Assembly (NCBI GenBank): GCA_020216925.1
Contig: JAIWOL010000019.1
Span: forward strand, 1-14,907
Direction: 5' to 3'
DNA from: Thiobacillus sp.
Lineage (GTDB): Bacteria > Pseudomonadota > Gammaproteobacteria > Burkholderiales > Thiobacillaceae
DNA length: 14,907 bases
Numbering within the stretch: position 1 is the stretch's first letter; the number at the start of each line of letters is the position of its first letter. Below the pieces are notes generated by a model that was not told the DNA's origin, ran no database searches, and saw only the letters and a list, made by a program, of their open reading frames with translations. Positions 1 through 8,484 of the stretch are shown piece after piece. The translations under genes and the position numbers were made by a program.

Positions 1-270
1 CGGTGCGTCAACCCCGGAAATTACATGAATGCGATCCGGCGCCGGCGCGAGCAGGCCGAGCTGCTGACGGGCCAAGGCATCCACGCGCGCGGGGTTGGCC
101 CAGGTGCTCTGTTCGAGCTGCAACTGTCCCCATTGCTCTTCGAGCAGACGCGCCTCCTTCTTCAGGCGCTCCAGTTCGATGAAATAGATACGCGAGCGAT
201 GCTGGGCCTGGATGACGGCGAGCGCGCAGGCGATCAGCAGCAGGGCAAGCACAATATTGATGCGGCTCAT
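1..270 (-). CDS. ftsL: Cell division protein FtsL (3' end cut by window edge)
   Basis: Ninety codons are visible without a stop, so the gene runs off the left edge. The product is a small bitopic inner-membrane protein. Residues 1-4 (MSRI) are followed by a hydrophobic segment at about 5-21 ([17 protein letters not shown]), then a periplasmic, charged, leucine-rich coiled-coil stretch at about 30-60 ([15 protein letters not shown]). An [13 protein letters not shown] segment follows, as usual for FtsL. FtsL joins FtsB and FtsQ at the septum and activates FtsWI peptidoglycan synthesis. Its ATG overlaps the rsmH stop in an ATGA, which fits the standard order mraZ-rsmH-ftsL-ftsI. Family assignment rests on size, topology and position, because FtsL sequences diverge strongly. 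Confidence 0.9.
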   Translation of the reverse strand, partial: MSRINIVLALLLIACALAVIQAQHRSRIYFIELERLKKEARLLEEQWGQLQLEQSTWANPARVDALARQQLGLLAPAPDRIHVISGVDAP

Positions 271-1193
271 GCGCAACGCTCCGCCACCCGCAACACGGCA
301 CTGCGCGCACGCGGATTGGCCGCCACTTCCGCATCGCTTGCATGCTGCGCCCGGCCGACGAGCCTCAGCCGTCCGGGCCTGATCTGGGCGGCAGGAATCG
401 GCAGCCGCGCCGGCGGCTGCTCGCCCAGCGCCTCGTCGCGCATGAAGCGCTTGACGATGCGGTCTTCGAGCGAATGAAAACTGATCACGGCAAGACGCCC
501 ATTGGGCAACAGCCTGTCGACGCATTGCGGCAGCACAGCGCTCAATTCTTCGAGTTCGCGGTTGAGATGAATCCGTAGAGCCTGAAAGCTCCGCGTGGCA
601 GGGTGTTGCCCCGGCTCGCGCTTTTTGACGGTTGCCGCGATGAGGTTCGCCAGTTGCCCCGTTGTGCGGAGCGCCCGGACTTGCCGTGCCGCCACAATCG
701 CGCGCGCAATCGATCGAGCAAACCGCTCTTCCCCGTAGCTGCGGATGATTTCACCGATCTCCCCCTCTGTCGCCGTCGCCAGCCAGTCCGCCGCGGACTG
801 CCCTGATTCAGGGTCCATGCGCATGTCGAGCGGCGCGTCGACGCGAAAGCTGAAACCACGTGCCGCATCGTCCAGTTGCGGCGACGACACGCCGATATCC
901 AGCAGAATTCCGTTCACCTGCGCCACACCCAACTCGTCGAGCACTGCACCCAAATTCGAAAACGTCCGCCTCACCAGCGTGAGCCGGGCATCGTCCAGCG
1001 CCGCGCCGGCGCGGATGGCATCGGGATCGCGATCCAGCGCGATCAGCCGTCCGCCTGCCGTCAGCCGCTGCAATATCATCCGGCTATGGCCGCCGCGCCC
1101 GAAAGTGGCGTCCACATAGACACCTTCAGGCTGGATCGCCAGCGCCGCCACCGCCTCCTGTGCCAGCACCGGCACATGGGCGGCATCGTTCAC
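267..1193 (-). CDS. rsmH: 16S rRNA (cytosine(1402)-N(4))-methyltransferase RsmH
   Basis: The 308-residue product is close to the usual length of about 310. RsmH (MraW) uses S-adenosylmethionine to methylate N4 of C1402 in the 16S rRNA decoding centre. Visible family motifs are HVPVL at residues 6-10, the SAM-binding [10 protein letters not shown] at 28-37, ALDRDPDAI at 52-60, [20 protein letters not shown] in the central part and [15 protein letters not shown] toward the C-terminus. The start is GTG at 1193, overlapping the mraZ stop as GTGA. The stop overlaps the ftsL ATG as ATGA. It is therefore probably translated by coupling from the mraZ message. All key motifs are intact. Confidence 0.97.
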   Translation of the reverse strand: MNDAAHVPVLAQEAVAALAIQPEGVYVDATFGRGGHSRMILQRLTAGGRLIALDRDPDAIRAGAALDDARLTLVRRTFSNLGAVLDELGVAQVNGILLDIGVSSPQLDDAARGFSFRVDAPLDMRMDPESGQSAADWLATATEGEIGEIIRSYGEERFARSIARAIVAARQVRALRTTGQLANLIAATVKKREPGQHPATRSFQALRIHLNRELEELSAVLPQCVDRLLPNGRLAVISFHSLEDRIVKRFMRDEALGEQPPARLPIPAAQIRPGRLRLVGRAQHASDAEVAANPRARSAVLRVAERCA

Positions 1194-1639
1194 AAGGTAA
1201 ATCCTTCCAGTTCGGGCGGCAGCGCATCGCGCCCGTCAAACCCCAGCGCCTGGTTGATCTTGTCGTCCCAGCGCGCCTCGTTCCACAACTCGATCTTGTT
1301 GCCCTGCCCCACCATCACGACGTTCTTATCGAAGTCGGCAAATTTCTTCAGCATGGGCGGCAGCAGGATGCGGCCCGCCATGTCCATTTCGGTGTCGTGC
1401 GCGTAGCCGACCAGCAACTGCTTGAGACCTCGCGTGCGCGGATCGAAATCGGACAGGCTGTTGAGTTTTTTCTCGATGGGCTCCCACTCGGCCAAGGCGT
1501 AGAGCAGGAGACAGCGGGTGGGATCGGCCGTGACCACGACGCGCCCCCCGCCCTCGACCAGAAGGGCGTCGCGATAGCGCGCCGGCACCACGAGCCGGCT
1601 CTTGCTATCCAGACTGACCGTCGCCACGCCCCGAAACAT
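1190..1639 (-). CDS. mraZ: Transcriptional regulator MraZ
   Basis: The 149-residue product is a double-AbrB-fold DNA-binding protein and the first gene of the division cluster. It carries the two family DxxxR motifs, [14 protein letters not shown] near residues 10-23 and [11 protein letters not shown] in the second half. In the first motif the usual glycine is a serine (DSKSR). The ATG at 1639 was chosen over an in-frame upstream start at 1690 for two reasons. The homologous protein begins MFRG, and a purine-rich Shine-Dalgarno (AGGGGAGA) sits a few bases before 1639. The upstream alternative would also run into the MraZ boxes. In E. coli MraZ represses its own cluster, and the boxes at 1681-1720 suggest the same here. 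Confidence 0.95.
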   Translation of the reverse strand: MFRGVATVSLDSKSRLVVPARYRDALLVEGGGRVVVTADPTRCLLLYALAEWEPIEKKLNSLSDFDPRTRGLKQLLVGYAHDTEMDMAGRILLPPMLKKFADFDKNVVMVGQGNKIELWNEARWDDKINQALGFDGRDALPPELEGFTL

Positions 1640-1680
1640 GTCTCCCCTCTCGATTATTTTGGACACGGTGGAATGGGCGC

Positions 1681-1720
1681 AATCTCCCACAAAATCCCAC
1701 TAATCACCACCCGCACCCAC
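1681..1720 (-). promoter_or_regulatory. Four tandem MraZ operator boxes
   Basis: Read on the minus strand there are four contiguous 10-bp units: GTGGGTGCGG, GTGGTGATTA, GTGGGATTTT and GTGGGAGATT. Three carry GTGGG and one has GTGGT. Known MraZ sites are TGGGN repeats separated by 5 nt, which gives the same 10-bp period. The boxes lie from just downstream of the -10 hexamer to about 40 bp before the mraZ ATG. That is a position where MraZ binding would block its own transcription. Confidence 0.88.
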
Positions 1721-1747
1721 TATAGGGGATAGTTTTGGGGGGGTCAA
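1719..1747 (-). promoter_or_regulatory. mraZ (division cluster) sigma70-type promoter
   Basis: On the minus strand the -35 TTGACC (1747-1742) and the -10 TATAGT (1724-1719) are separated by exactly 17 bp. The predicted transcription start is near 1712, inside the first MraZ box. The -10 overlaps that box by two bases. The resulting leader would be about 70 nt. Confidence 0.8.
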
Positions 1748-1759
1748 TACGGCGGACGT

Positions 1760-1792
1760 AAAAAAACCCCTATGCCTCAAAGACTTAGGGGT
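1760..1792 (-). terminator. Rho-independent terminator downstream of rnpB
   Basis: On the minus strand a 7-bp perfect stem, ACCCCTA (1792-1786) with TAGGGGT (1772-1766), encloses a 13-nt loop. It runs into seven consecutive T residues (1766-1760). It lies 100 bp past the mature rnpB 3' end and ends just 12 bp before the -35 of the mraZ promoter, so it separates the two transcription units. The plus strand has no T-tract, so it works only leftward. Confidence 0.75.
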
Positions 1793-1802
1793 GGTTTGCG
1801 TC

Positions 1803-1811
1803 TGTGGATAA
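1803..1811 (-). promoter_or_regulatory. Perfect-consensus DnaA box
   Basis: The minus strand reads TTATCCACA, the consensus DnaA 9-mer. It is a single copy in an AT-rich stretch (about 1795-1890) within the rnpB trailer region. One isolated box may be chance or a local DnaA site. No cluster of further boxes was seen, so this is not evidence for a replication origin. Confidence 0.35.
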
Positions 1812-1891
1812 GTTTCTGGAAAAACTGATGCTTAGGCGATAGTTATTTGTCGAGTTTTAGATAACGCATATAAGTCTTTGAATTAAATATG

Positions 1892-2212
1892 AGTGGAAAA
1901 GTCGGCCGGTAAGCCGGGTTCTGTCGTGGACAACCATTCCTCTAGACCGGCCATTGCTGGCCGGCTCAAGCCACCTACCCGCGGACTCGGCGAGCAGCGT
2001 CAACGTCCGCCTATTTGGTGTTGCTCCGGATGGAGGTTACCGCGTTTCACCCTTTGCGGCGCGGCCGCTTGCGCGGCTGCCGCAAAGACTCGTCTCTGTG
2101 GCCCTGTTCCTCGCCTCACGGCGTACGGCCGTTAGCCGTCATCCCGCTCTGTGGAGCCCGGACTTTCCTCTCCCGCTTGCGCGGCAGCGGCTGTCTGGCC
2201 AACTTTTCCACT
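1892..2212 (-). ncRNA. rnpB: RNase P RNA, bacterial type A
   Basis: This is the catalytic RNA of RNase P, which removes 5' leaders from pre-tRNAs. The near-universal sequence GAGGAAAGTCCGGGCTCC is at 2170-2153 on the minus strand. The 3' conserved segment ACAGAACCCGGCTTACCGG is at 1924-1906. The two ends form a 15-bp P1 helix (2211-2197 with 1907-1893) with one G-U pair, which sets the approximate ends. Two helices, probably P3 and P12, are capped by the same CCGC-GCAA-GCGG hairpin with a GNRA tetraloop. At about 321 nt it is shorter than the E. coli RNA (377 nt). The exact mature ends are uncertain by a few bases. Confidence 0.96.
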
Positions 2213-2215
2213 CGC

Positions 2216-2221
2216 AGTATA
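2216..2221 (-). promoter_or_regulatory. rnpB promoter -10 element
   Basis: The minus strand reads TATACT, a near-consensus -10 hexamer, placed so that transcription would start about 5-8 bp downstream at the base of P1. The -35 region 17 bp upstream (GCCGGG) is poor. The call therefore rests on the -10 and its position. Confidence 0.55.
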
Positions 2222-2298
2222 AATGCAGCTTGACTCGTCCCGGCGATTTGCTAAGCCGAAGTGACCGGGGCAATCCATGCCCCCGTCAGGAGACTGTC

Positions 2299-2811
2299 AT
2301 GAAAAGACGTCTGTATTTCACGGTGCCGGACACTGCCAGCGCGCGCCGCATCCGTGATGAACTGTTGCTTGCGCGCATCGAAGACCGGCACATCCACGTC
2401 ATGGCCCGCGAGGGCGTGGCGCTCAGCGGCCTCAACGAAGCTTCCATCCTGCAATCTTCGGATGTGGTGCACGGCGCGGAAACCGGACTCGCCATCGGCG
2501 GTGGAATCGGGATCGTGGCCGGGCTGGTCGCGGTGTTTTTTCCACCTGCCGGGGTCGACCTCCAGCTCGTCACCATCCTGCTGACCGCCCTCATCGGCGC
2601 GGCTTTCGGCGCCTGGGTGGCCAGCATGGTTGCCAGCTCGATTCCGAATTCCCGACTCAAAGGCTTCGAATCGCTGCTGGCGGCGGGGCACGTTCTGATG
2701 ATAGTGGACGTGCCTTCAGGCCGCACGGACGAAATCCGGACGCTGGTGACTTCGCATCATCCCGAGGCCATCAACTCGGGAGTGGAACCGACCATTCCCG
2801 CCTTTCCCTGA
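2299..2811 (+). CDS. DUF1269-type two-helix membrane protein
   Basis: The 170-residue product resembles small betaproteobacterial proteins annotated as DUF1269. The N-terminal soluble part (1-55) contains RLYFTVPDTASARRIRDELL and RIEDRHIHVMA. Two glycine-rich hydrophobic segments follow at about 60-84 (GLAIGGGIGIVAGLVAVFF) and 90-114 (LVTILLTALIGAAFGAW). A short soluble tail carries HVLMIVDVPSGR. The soluble flanks look like two halves of a ferredoxin-like fold interrupted by a membrane hairpin. This is inference, and the function is unknown. The ATG at 2299 follows AGGAG at 2288-2292; the longer open frame upstream overlaps rnpB on the other strand and is not used. A stem-loop abuts the Shine-Dalgarno. 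The gene stands alone between rnpB and a terminator. Confidence 0.85.
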   Translation: MKRRLYFTVPDTASARRIRDELLLARIEDRHIHVMAREGVALSGLNEASILQSSDVVHGAETGLAIGGGIGIVAGLVAVFFPPAGVDLQLVTILLTALIGAAFGAWVASMVASSIPNSRLKGFESLLAAGHVLMIVDVPSGRTDEIRTLVTSHHPEAINSGVEPTIPAFP

Positions 2812-2871
2812 GCGCTCCTCCGCGTGGCGCGATGCCACGTGCCCCTTGGAAGCACCGATTCGCTTCCACCC

Positions 2872-2901
2872 ACGGCAGACGCAACCGGGTCTGCCGTTTT
2901 T
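2872..2901 (+). terminator. Rho-independent terminator of the DUF1269-type gene
   Basis: A 9-bp perfect stem, ACGGCAGAC (2872-2880) with GTCTGCCGT (2889-2897), encloses the 8-nt loop GCAACCGG. The strand continues as TTTTTATT. It follows the stop codon at 2811 and lies just before the convergent pyrC stop. The reverse strand has no T-tract after the stem. Confidence 0.88.
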
Positions 2902-2907
2902 ATTCCC

Positions 2908-3942
2908 TCAAGCCACGCGCCAGCGCACTACCTCACCCGCTCGCAGCGGAATCAGGCTTTCGCTTCCCAGCGACAGGCTTGGCGGCACCGTCCATTCTTC
3001 TCGACGCAGGGTGAGGCTATCGGCATGACGCGGCAGACCGTAGAAATCCGCGCCGTGAAAACTGGCGAAGGCTTCCAGCCTGTGCAGCGCGCCAGCTTCT
3101 TCGAAGACTTCGGCGTACAGCTCGATCGCCGCGTGCGCCGTGTAGATGCCGGCACACCCGCATGACGACTCCTTCGCGCCCACTGCGTGCGGTGCCGAAT
3201 CGGTGCCGAGGAAGAATTTCGGGTTCCCCGAAATGGCTGCCGCCACCAGCGCCTGCCGGTGCGATTCGCGCTTGAGGATGGGCAGGCAGAAATAATGCGG
3301 CCGGATGCCCCCGCGGAACATGGCATTGCGGTTGTACAGCAGATGATGCGCGGTGATCGTCGCTGCAACATTAGCCGGCGCGCTGGCCACGAACTCGGCG
3401 GCCTGCCGGGTGGTGATGTGCTCGAGCACGATCTTCAGACGCGGAAAATCCCGCATCAGCCGCGAGAGATGCCGTTCGATGAATACCGCCTCGCGGTCGA
3501 ACACGTCGATGTCGGCATCGACTACTTCGCCATGCAACAGCAGGGGCATGCCCGTCTCCTCCATGGCCGCGATGGCCGGATAGGCGCGCGCAAGTTCGGT
3601 GACACCGGAGTCCGAGTTCGTCGTCGCGCCGGCCGGGTAGTACTTCACCGCATGCACGAAACCACTCGCCTTCGCGCGCCGGATCTCGCCGGGCGCGGTG
3701 TTGTCGGTGAGGTACAGGGTCATCAGCGGTTCGAACGCCGCGCCCGCCGGCACCGCCGCCAGGAGCCGCGCACGATATTCGCCCGCCAGCGCGGTGGTCG
3801 TCACCGGCGGTTTCAGATTCGGCATGGCAATGGCGCGGCCGAATACGCGCGCGGTATCGGGCAGCACGCTCTGCATGGCGGCACCGTCGCGGAAATGGAT
3901 GTGCCAGTCGTCGGGACGGGTGATCGTGAGCGTTTCGGTCAT
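2908..3942 (-). CDS. pyrC: Dihydroorotase, PyrC type
   Basis: The 344-residue product matches the usual size of class II dihydroorotases (E. coli about 348). It interconverts N-carbamoyl-L-aspartate and L-dihydroorotate in cytosolic pyrimidine synthesis, using a binuclear zinc site. The metal ligands are visible: H14 and H16 in DWHIHFRDG, the lysine carboxylated in this family at K100 ([15 protein letters not shown]), H137 (LLLHGE), H175 (VLEHITT) and D248 (LGTDSAPH). The ATG overlaps the rsmI stop as ATGA, so it is the second gene of a two-gene unit. It ends convergently with the DUF1269-type gene and its terminator. No defect was seen. Confidence 0.97.
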   Translation of the reverse strand: MTETLTITRPDDWHIHFRDGAAMQSVLPDTARVFGRAIAMPNLKPPVTTTALAGEYRARLLAAVPAGAAFEPLMTLYLTDNTAPGEIRRAKASGFVHAVKYYPAGATTNSDSGVTELARAYPAIAAMEETGMPLLLHGEVVDADIDVFDREAVFIERHLSRLMRDFPRLKIVLEHITTRQAAEFVASAPANVAATITAHHLLYNRNAMFRGGIRPHYFCLPILKRESHRQALVAAAISGNPKFFLGTDSAPHAVGAKESSCGCAGIYTAHAAIELYAEVFEEAGALHRLEAFASFHGADFYGLPRHADSLTLRREEWTVPPSLSLGSESLIPLRAGEVVRWRVA

Positions 3943-4793
3943 GGCTTTTTGAGCGTCATCTGGTAAAGCTCGGCCTTGGTTCGGCCGGTGATTTTAGCGG
4001 CGAGCTTGGCAGCGAGAGTCGGCGGCAATGCCGCGGCGAGAATGTCGAGCACCCGCAGCGCCTCGGGGTCGCCGGCGGCCTCCGCTGCAGCGGGCGGATG
4101 CACGACAACGACGAATTCGCCGCGCGTGCGGTTGGCGTCGGCCTGCAGCCAGCTCGCAGCGTCCTCGATCGGCAAAGTGTGGATCGTCTCGAATTTTTTG
4201 GTGAGTTCGCGCGCGAGCGTGAGCTCGCGTCCGCCCAGCAGCGCGGCCAGCGCCGTCACGGTCTCGACGATGCGATGCGGGGCTTCGTAGAACACCAGCG
4301 CCGCGGGCAGGTTTGCCAGGGCACGGATTTCGGCCTCGCGTGCGCTGGCGCGGGGCGCAAGAAAACCATAGAACAGCCAGGGGCCGGGCGCGACGCCTGC
4401 GGCGCAGAGCGCGGCCGTCACGGCGGCGGCACCGGGAATCGGCACGACCGTGTGGCCCGCCGCCCGCACCGCGGCGACGAGACGCGCGCCGGGATCGGAA
4501 ACGGCCGGGGTGCCGGCGTCCGAGACATAAGCGACGGCCTCGCCGGCATCGATCCAGGCGACGACCTTGTCTGCGGCTTCGCGCTCGTTGTGTTCACGGA
4601 TCGACACGAGCGATTTCTGGATGCCGAAATGCGCCAGCAGTTGCCCCGACACGCGCGTGTCCTCCGCCGCGACGCGGTCGGCCTGCTTCAGCGTGTCGAG
4701 CGCACGCAGGGTGATGTCGCCGAGGTTGCCGATGGGCGTGGCGACAACGTAGAGCGCGGGCGGCAGGCGGGTATGATGCGACGATTCGTTCAT
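3939..4793 (-). CDS. rsmI: 16S rRNA (cytidine(1402)-2'-O)-methyltransferase RsmI
   Basis: The 284-residue product is a tetrapyrrole-methylase-fold SAM enzyme that 2'-O-methylates C1402. RsmH modifies the same nucleotide, and its gene also lies in this window. Motifs are [17 protein letters not shown] at the N-terminus, [34 protein letters not shown] and FYEAPHRI, with a C-terminal [12 protein letters not shown]. The ATG at 4793 was chosen because the protein begins just ahead of the conserved [13 protein letters not shown]; a longer open frame upstream would cover the divergent yraN gene. The Shine-Dalgarno is weak. The stop overlaps the pyrC ATG. The start is only 18 bp from the yraN start on the other strand. 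Confidence 0.96.
   Translation of the reverse strand: MNESSHHTRLPPALYVVATPIGNLGDITLRALDTLKQADRVAAEDTRVSGQLLAHFGIQKSLVSIREHNEREAADKVVAWIDAGEAVAYVSDAGTPAVSDPGARLVAAVRAAGHTVVPIPGAAAVTAALCAAGVAPGPWLFYGFLAPRASAREAEIRALANLPAALVFYEAPHRIVETVTALAALLGGRELTLARELTKKFETIHTLPIEDAASWLQADANRTRGEFVVVVHPPAAAEAAGDPEALRVLDILAAALPPTLAAKLAAKITGRTKAELYQMTLKKP
4772..4777 (+). promoter_or_regulatory. Candidate -10 for yraN and the downstream run
   Basis: TATGAT lies 35 bp before the yraN ATG, inside the 5' end of rsmI on the opposite strand. The -35 region (GTAGAG at 17 bp spacing) is poor. It is the best-looking hexamer in the space available between the two divergent starts. Confidence 0.3.
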
Positions 4794-4811
4794 GTCCCGC
4801 CATTGTCGCAG

Positions 4812-6353
<1,542 letters not shown>

Positions 6354-6358
6354 GCGCA

Positions 6359-6838
6359 ATGGGCGGTATCCGTTTCGAACGCAAGATCGTCGGAGCCGAC
6401 ACACTCGTCACCGCACTGGCGGTCTTGCCGCGTCCGCTGGTGTTCACCAACGGCTGCTTCGACATCCTCCATCGCGGCCATGTCAGCTATCTGGACGAAG
6501 CGCGCGCGCTGGGCGCATCGCTGGTCGTGGGCGTGAACAGCGATGCTTCGGTAAAACGCCAGGGCAAGGGGGCCGATCGTCCGATCAACAGCCAGGACGA
6601 CCGCCTCGCCCTGCTCGCCGCGCTGGAGTCGGTGTCGCTGGTGACCCTCTTCGACACCGATACCCCGCTCGATCTCATCCTCGCTGTCCAGCCCGACGTG
6701 CTCGTGAAAGGCGGCGACTGGACGCCCGAGCGCATCGTCGGCGCGGCCGAGGTCATGGCGCGGGGGGGCAGCGTACATTCGATCCCCTTCCGGCATCCCA
6801 CCTCGACCACGGCTCTGCTGCAGCGAATCCGCACATGA
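6359..6838 (+). CDS. rfaE2: D-glycero-beta-D-manno-heptose 1-phosphate adenylyltransferase (HldE C-terminal type)
   Basis: The 159-residue product corresponds to the C-terminal nucleotidyltransferase half of E. coli HldE as a separate protein. It transfers AMP from ATP to heptose-1-phosphate, giving ADP-heptose for LPS core. The nucleotidyltransferase signature is [13 protein letters not shown], with the HxGH at H38-H41. [14 protein letters not shown] and VLVKGGDW follow. The kinase half is not in the window and must be elsewhere. It starts 5 bp after dolP and its stop overlaps the ubiD ATG as ATGA. Together with the SIS isomerase upstream, this supports a heptose-synthesis theme. Confidence 0.95.
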   Translation: MGGIRFERKIVGADTLVTALAVLPRPLVFTNGCFDILHRGHVSYLDEARALGASLVVGVNSDASVKRQGKGADRPINSQDDRLALLAALESVSLVTLFDTDTPLDLILAVQPDVLVKGGDWTPERIVGAAEVMARGGSVHSIPFRHPTSTTALLQRIRT

Positions 6839-8328
6839 TTTATCGCGATCTCCGGGACTTCGTTTCGCAACTCGAAAAAATGGGCGAGCTCAAACGCATC
6901 GCCGTCGAAGTCGACCCGCATCTGGAAATGACCGAAATCGCCGACCGCGTGCTGCGCGCGGGCGGCCCGGCGCTGCTGTTCGAGCGTCCCAAAGGCCACA
7001 CCATCCCGGTGCTCGCCAACCTCTTCGGCACGGTCAAACGCGTCGCGCTCGGGATGGGCGAGGACGACCCGGCACGGCTGCGCGAAGTCGGCAAGCTGCT
7101 CGCTTATCTCAAAGAGCCCGAGCCGCCGAAGGGCTTGCGCGACGCGTGGGAAAAATGGCCGGTGTTGAAACAGGTGCTCAATATGGCGCCGAAAGAAGTC
7201 CGCTCCGCGCCGTGTCAGGACGTGGTGTGGGAGGGCGCGGACGTGGACTTGAGCCGGCTGCCGATCCAGCATTGCTGGCCGGGTGATGCCGCGCCGCTGA
7301 TTACCTGGGGGCTGACCGTGACGCGCGGCCCGCACAAAAAACGCCAGAACCTCGGCATTTACCGCCAGCAGGTGATCGGCCGCAACAAGCTCATCATGCG
7401 CTGGCTCGCGCATCGCGGCGGCGCGCTGGATTTTCGCGAGCACACGCTGGCGCATCCGGGCGAGCCGTTTCCGGTGTCGGTGGCGTTGGGCGCCGACCCG
7501 GCGACGATCCTCGGCGCGGTGACGCCGGTGCCGGATTCGTTGTCGGAATATCAATTTGCGGGCTTGCTGCGCGGTGCAAAAACCGAAGTGACGAAGTGCC
7601 TCGGCAACGATCTGCAGGTGCCGGCGTCCGCCGAGATCGTGCTCGAAGGCGTGATCCGCCCGGACGAAACCGCCCTCGAAGGGCACCTGGCTTATGAAAT
7701 GGCCCTTGAGGGGCCATTTGGCGACCACACCGGCTATTACAACGAGCAGGATCATTTCCCGGTGTTCACGGTCGAGCGCGTGACGTTTCGGCGCGACCCG
7801 ATCTATCACAGCACCTACACCGGCAAGCCGCCCGACGAGCCGGCGATTCTCGGCGTCGCGTTAAACGAGGTCTTCGTGCCGCTGCTGCAAAAGCAGTTCC
7901 CCGAGATCACCGACTTCTACCTGCCGCCCGAAGGCTGCTCGTACCGGATGGCGGTGGTGTCGATGAAAAAAGCCTACCCCGGCCACGCCAAGCGGGTGAT
8001 GTTCGGCATCTGGAGCTTCCTGCGCCAGTTCATGTACACCAAGTTCATCATCGTCACCGACGACGACGTGAACGTGCGCGACTGGCAGGAAGTGATGTGG
8101 GCGATCACCACCCGCGTTGACCCGGCGCGCGATACGCTGCTGGTCGAAAACACGCCGATCGACTACCTCGACTTCGCCAGCCCGGTATCCGGTCTCGGCA
8201 GCAAGATGGGGCTGGACGCGACCAACAAATGGCCCGGCGAGACGACCCGCGAATGGGGTACGCCGATTGTCATGGACGCGGCGGTCAAGGCGCGCATCGA
8301 CGCACTCTGGGGCCAGCTTGGACTGTGA
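6835..8328 (+). CDS. ubiD: 4-hydroxy-3-polyprenylbenzoate decarboxylase UbiD
   Basis: The 497-residue product is a prenylated-FMN-dependent, membrane-associated decarboxylase of ubiquinone synthesis. The protein begins [20 protein letters not shown]. The cofactor and metal region [14 protein letters not shown] is at 172-185. The active-site loop [11 protein letters not shown] is at 292-302, and a highly conserved C-terminal part includes [15 protein letters not shown] and [20 protein letters not shown]. One oddity is two successive copies of a 10-residue unit ([20 protein letters not shown]) at 278-297, where I recall a single copy in E. coli. The ATG at 6835 overlaps the rfaE2 stop. The prFMN synthase UbiX is not in the window. 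Confidence 0.97.
   Translation: MIYRDLRDFVSQLEKMGELKRIAVEVDPHLEMTEIADRVLRAGGPALLFERPKGHTIPVLANLFGTVKRVALGMGEDDPARLREVGKLLAYLKEPEPPKGLRDAWEKWPVLKQVLNMAPKEVRSAPCQDVVWEGADVDLSRLPIQHCWPGDAAPLITWGLTVTRGPHKKRQNLGIYRQQVIGRNKLIMRWLAHRGGALDFREHTLAHPGEPFPVSVALGADPATILGAVTPVPDSLSEYQFAGLLRGAKTEVTKCLGNDLQVPASAEIVLEGVIRPDETALEGHLAYEMALEGPFGDHTGYYNEQDHFPVFTVERVTFRRDPIYHSTYTGKPPDEPAILGVALNEVFVPLLQKQFPEITDFYLPPEGCSYRMAVVSMKKAYPGHAKRVMFGIWSFLRQFMYTKFIIVTDDDVNVRDWQEVMWAITTRVDPARDTLLVENTPIDYLDFASPVSGLGSKMGLDATNKWPGETTREWGTPIVMDAAVKARIDALWGQLGL
7666..7725 (+). repeat. In-frame tandem 30-bp repeat inside ubiD
   Basis: Two adjacent 30-bp units (7666-7695 and 7696-7725) encode [10 protein letters not shown] and [10 protein letters not shown]. 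The first 18 bp of each match at 14 positions and the rest has drifted. Each unit also contains a short inverted repeat (GCCCTCGAAGGGC, and GGCCCTTGAGGGGCC). The second copy aligns with the conserved UbiD loop, so the first is the extra one. Confidence 0.6.
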
Positions 8329-8484
8329 ACGTGTCGGCCAGCGAAACCTTCCTCGGCGACAGCCCATCCCTGACCACGAGCAAGGCATCATCGCGTTCGA
8401 TGATTTTCCTGTCGCGCGCCGGGCTGACCGCGGCAGAAAGCCAGGCCCCGACCGGGACACATCGGCTCGCACACGAACCGGACC

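Noticed and set aside
1803..1811. Replication origin suggested by the DnaA box and AT-rich DNA
   Set aside because: Only one box, and no dnaA/dnaN/gidA context or unwinding-element repeats.
1954..2298. N-terminal extension of the DUF1269-type gene
   Set aside because: It would read through rnpB on the opposite strand; a good Shine-Dalgarno precedes the ATG at 2299.
4098..4811. Long in-frame extension upstream of yraN
   Set aside because: It is antisense to rsmI; YraN homologues begin near the ATG at 4812.
6487..7809. 440-codon open frame on the minus strand opposite rfaE2/ubiD
   Set aside because: It is a shadow of ubiD in GC-rich DNA; the product is His/Arg-rich with no recognisable domain, while ubiD on the other strand is unambiguous.
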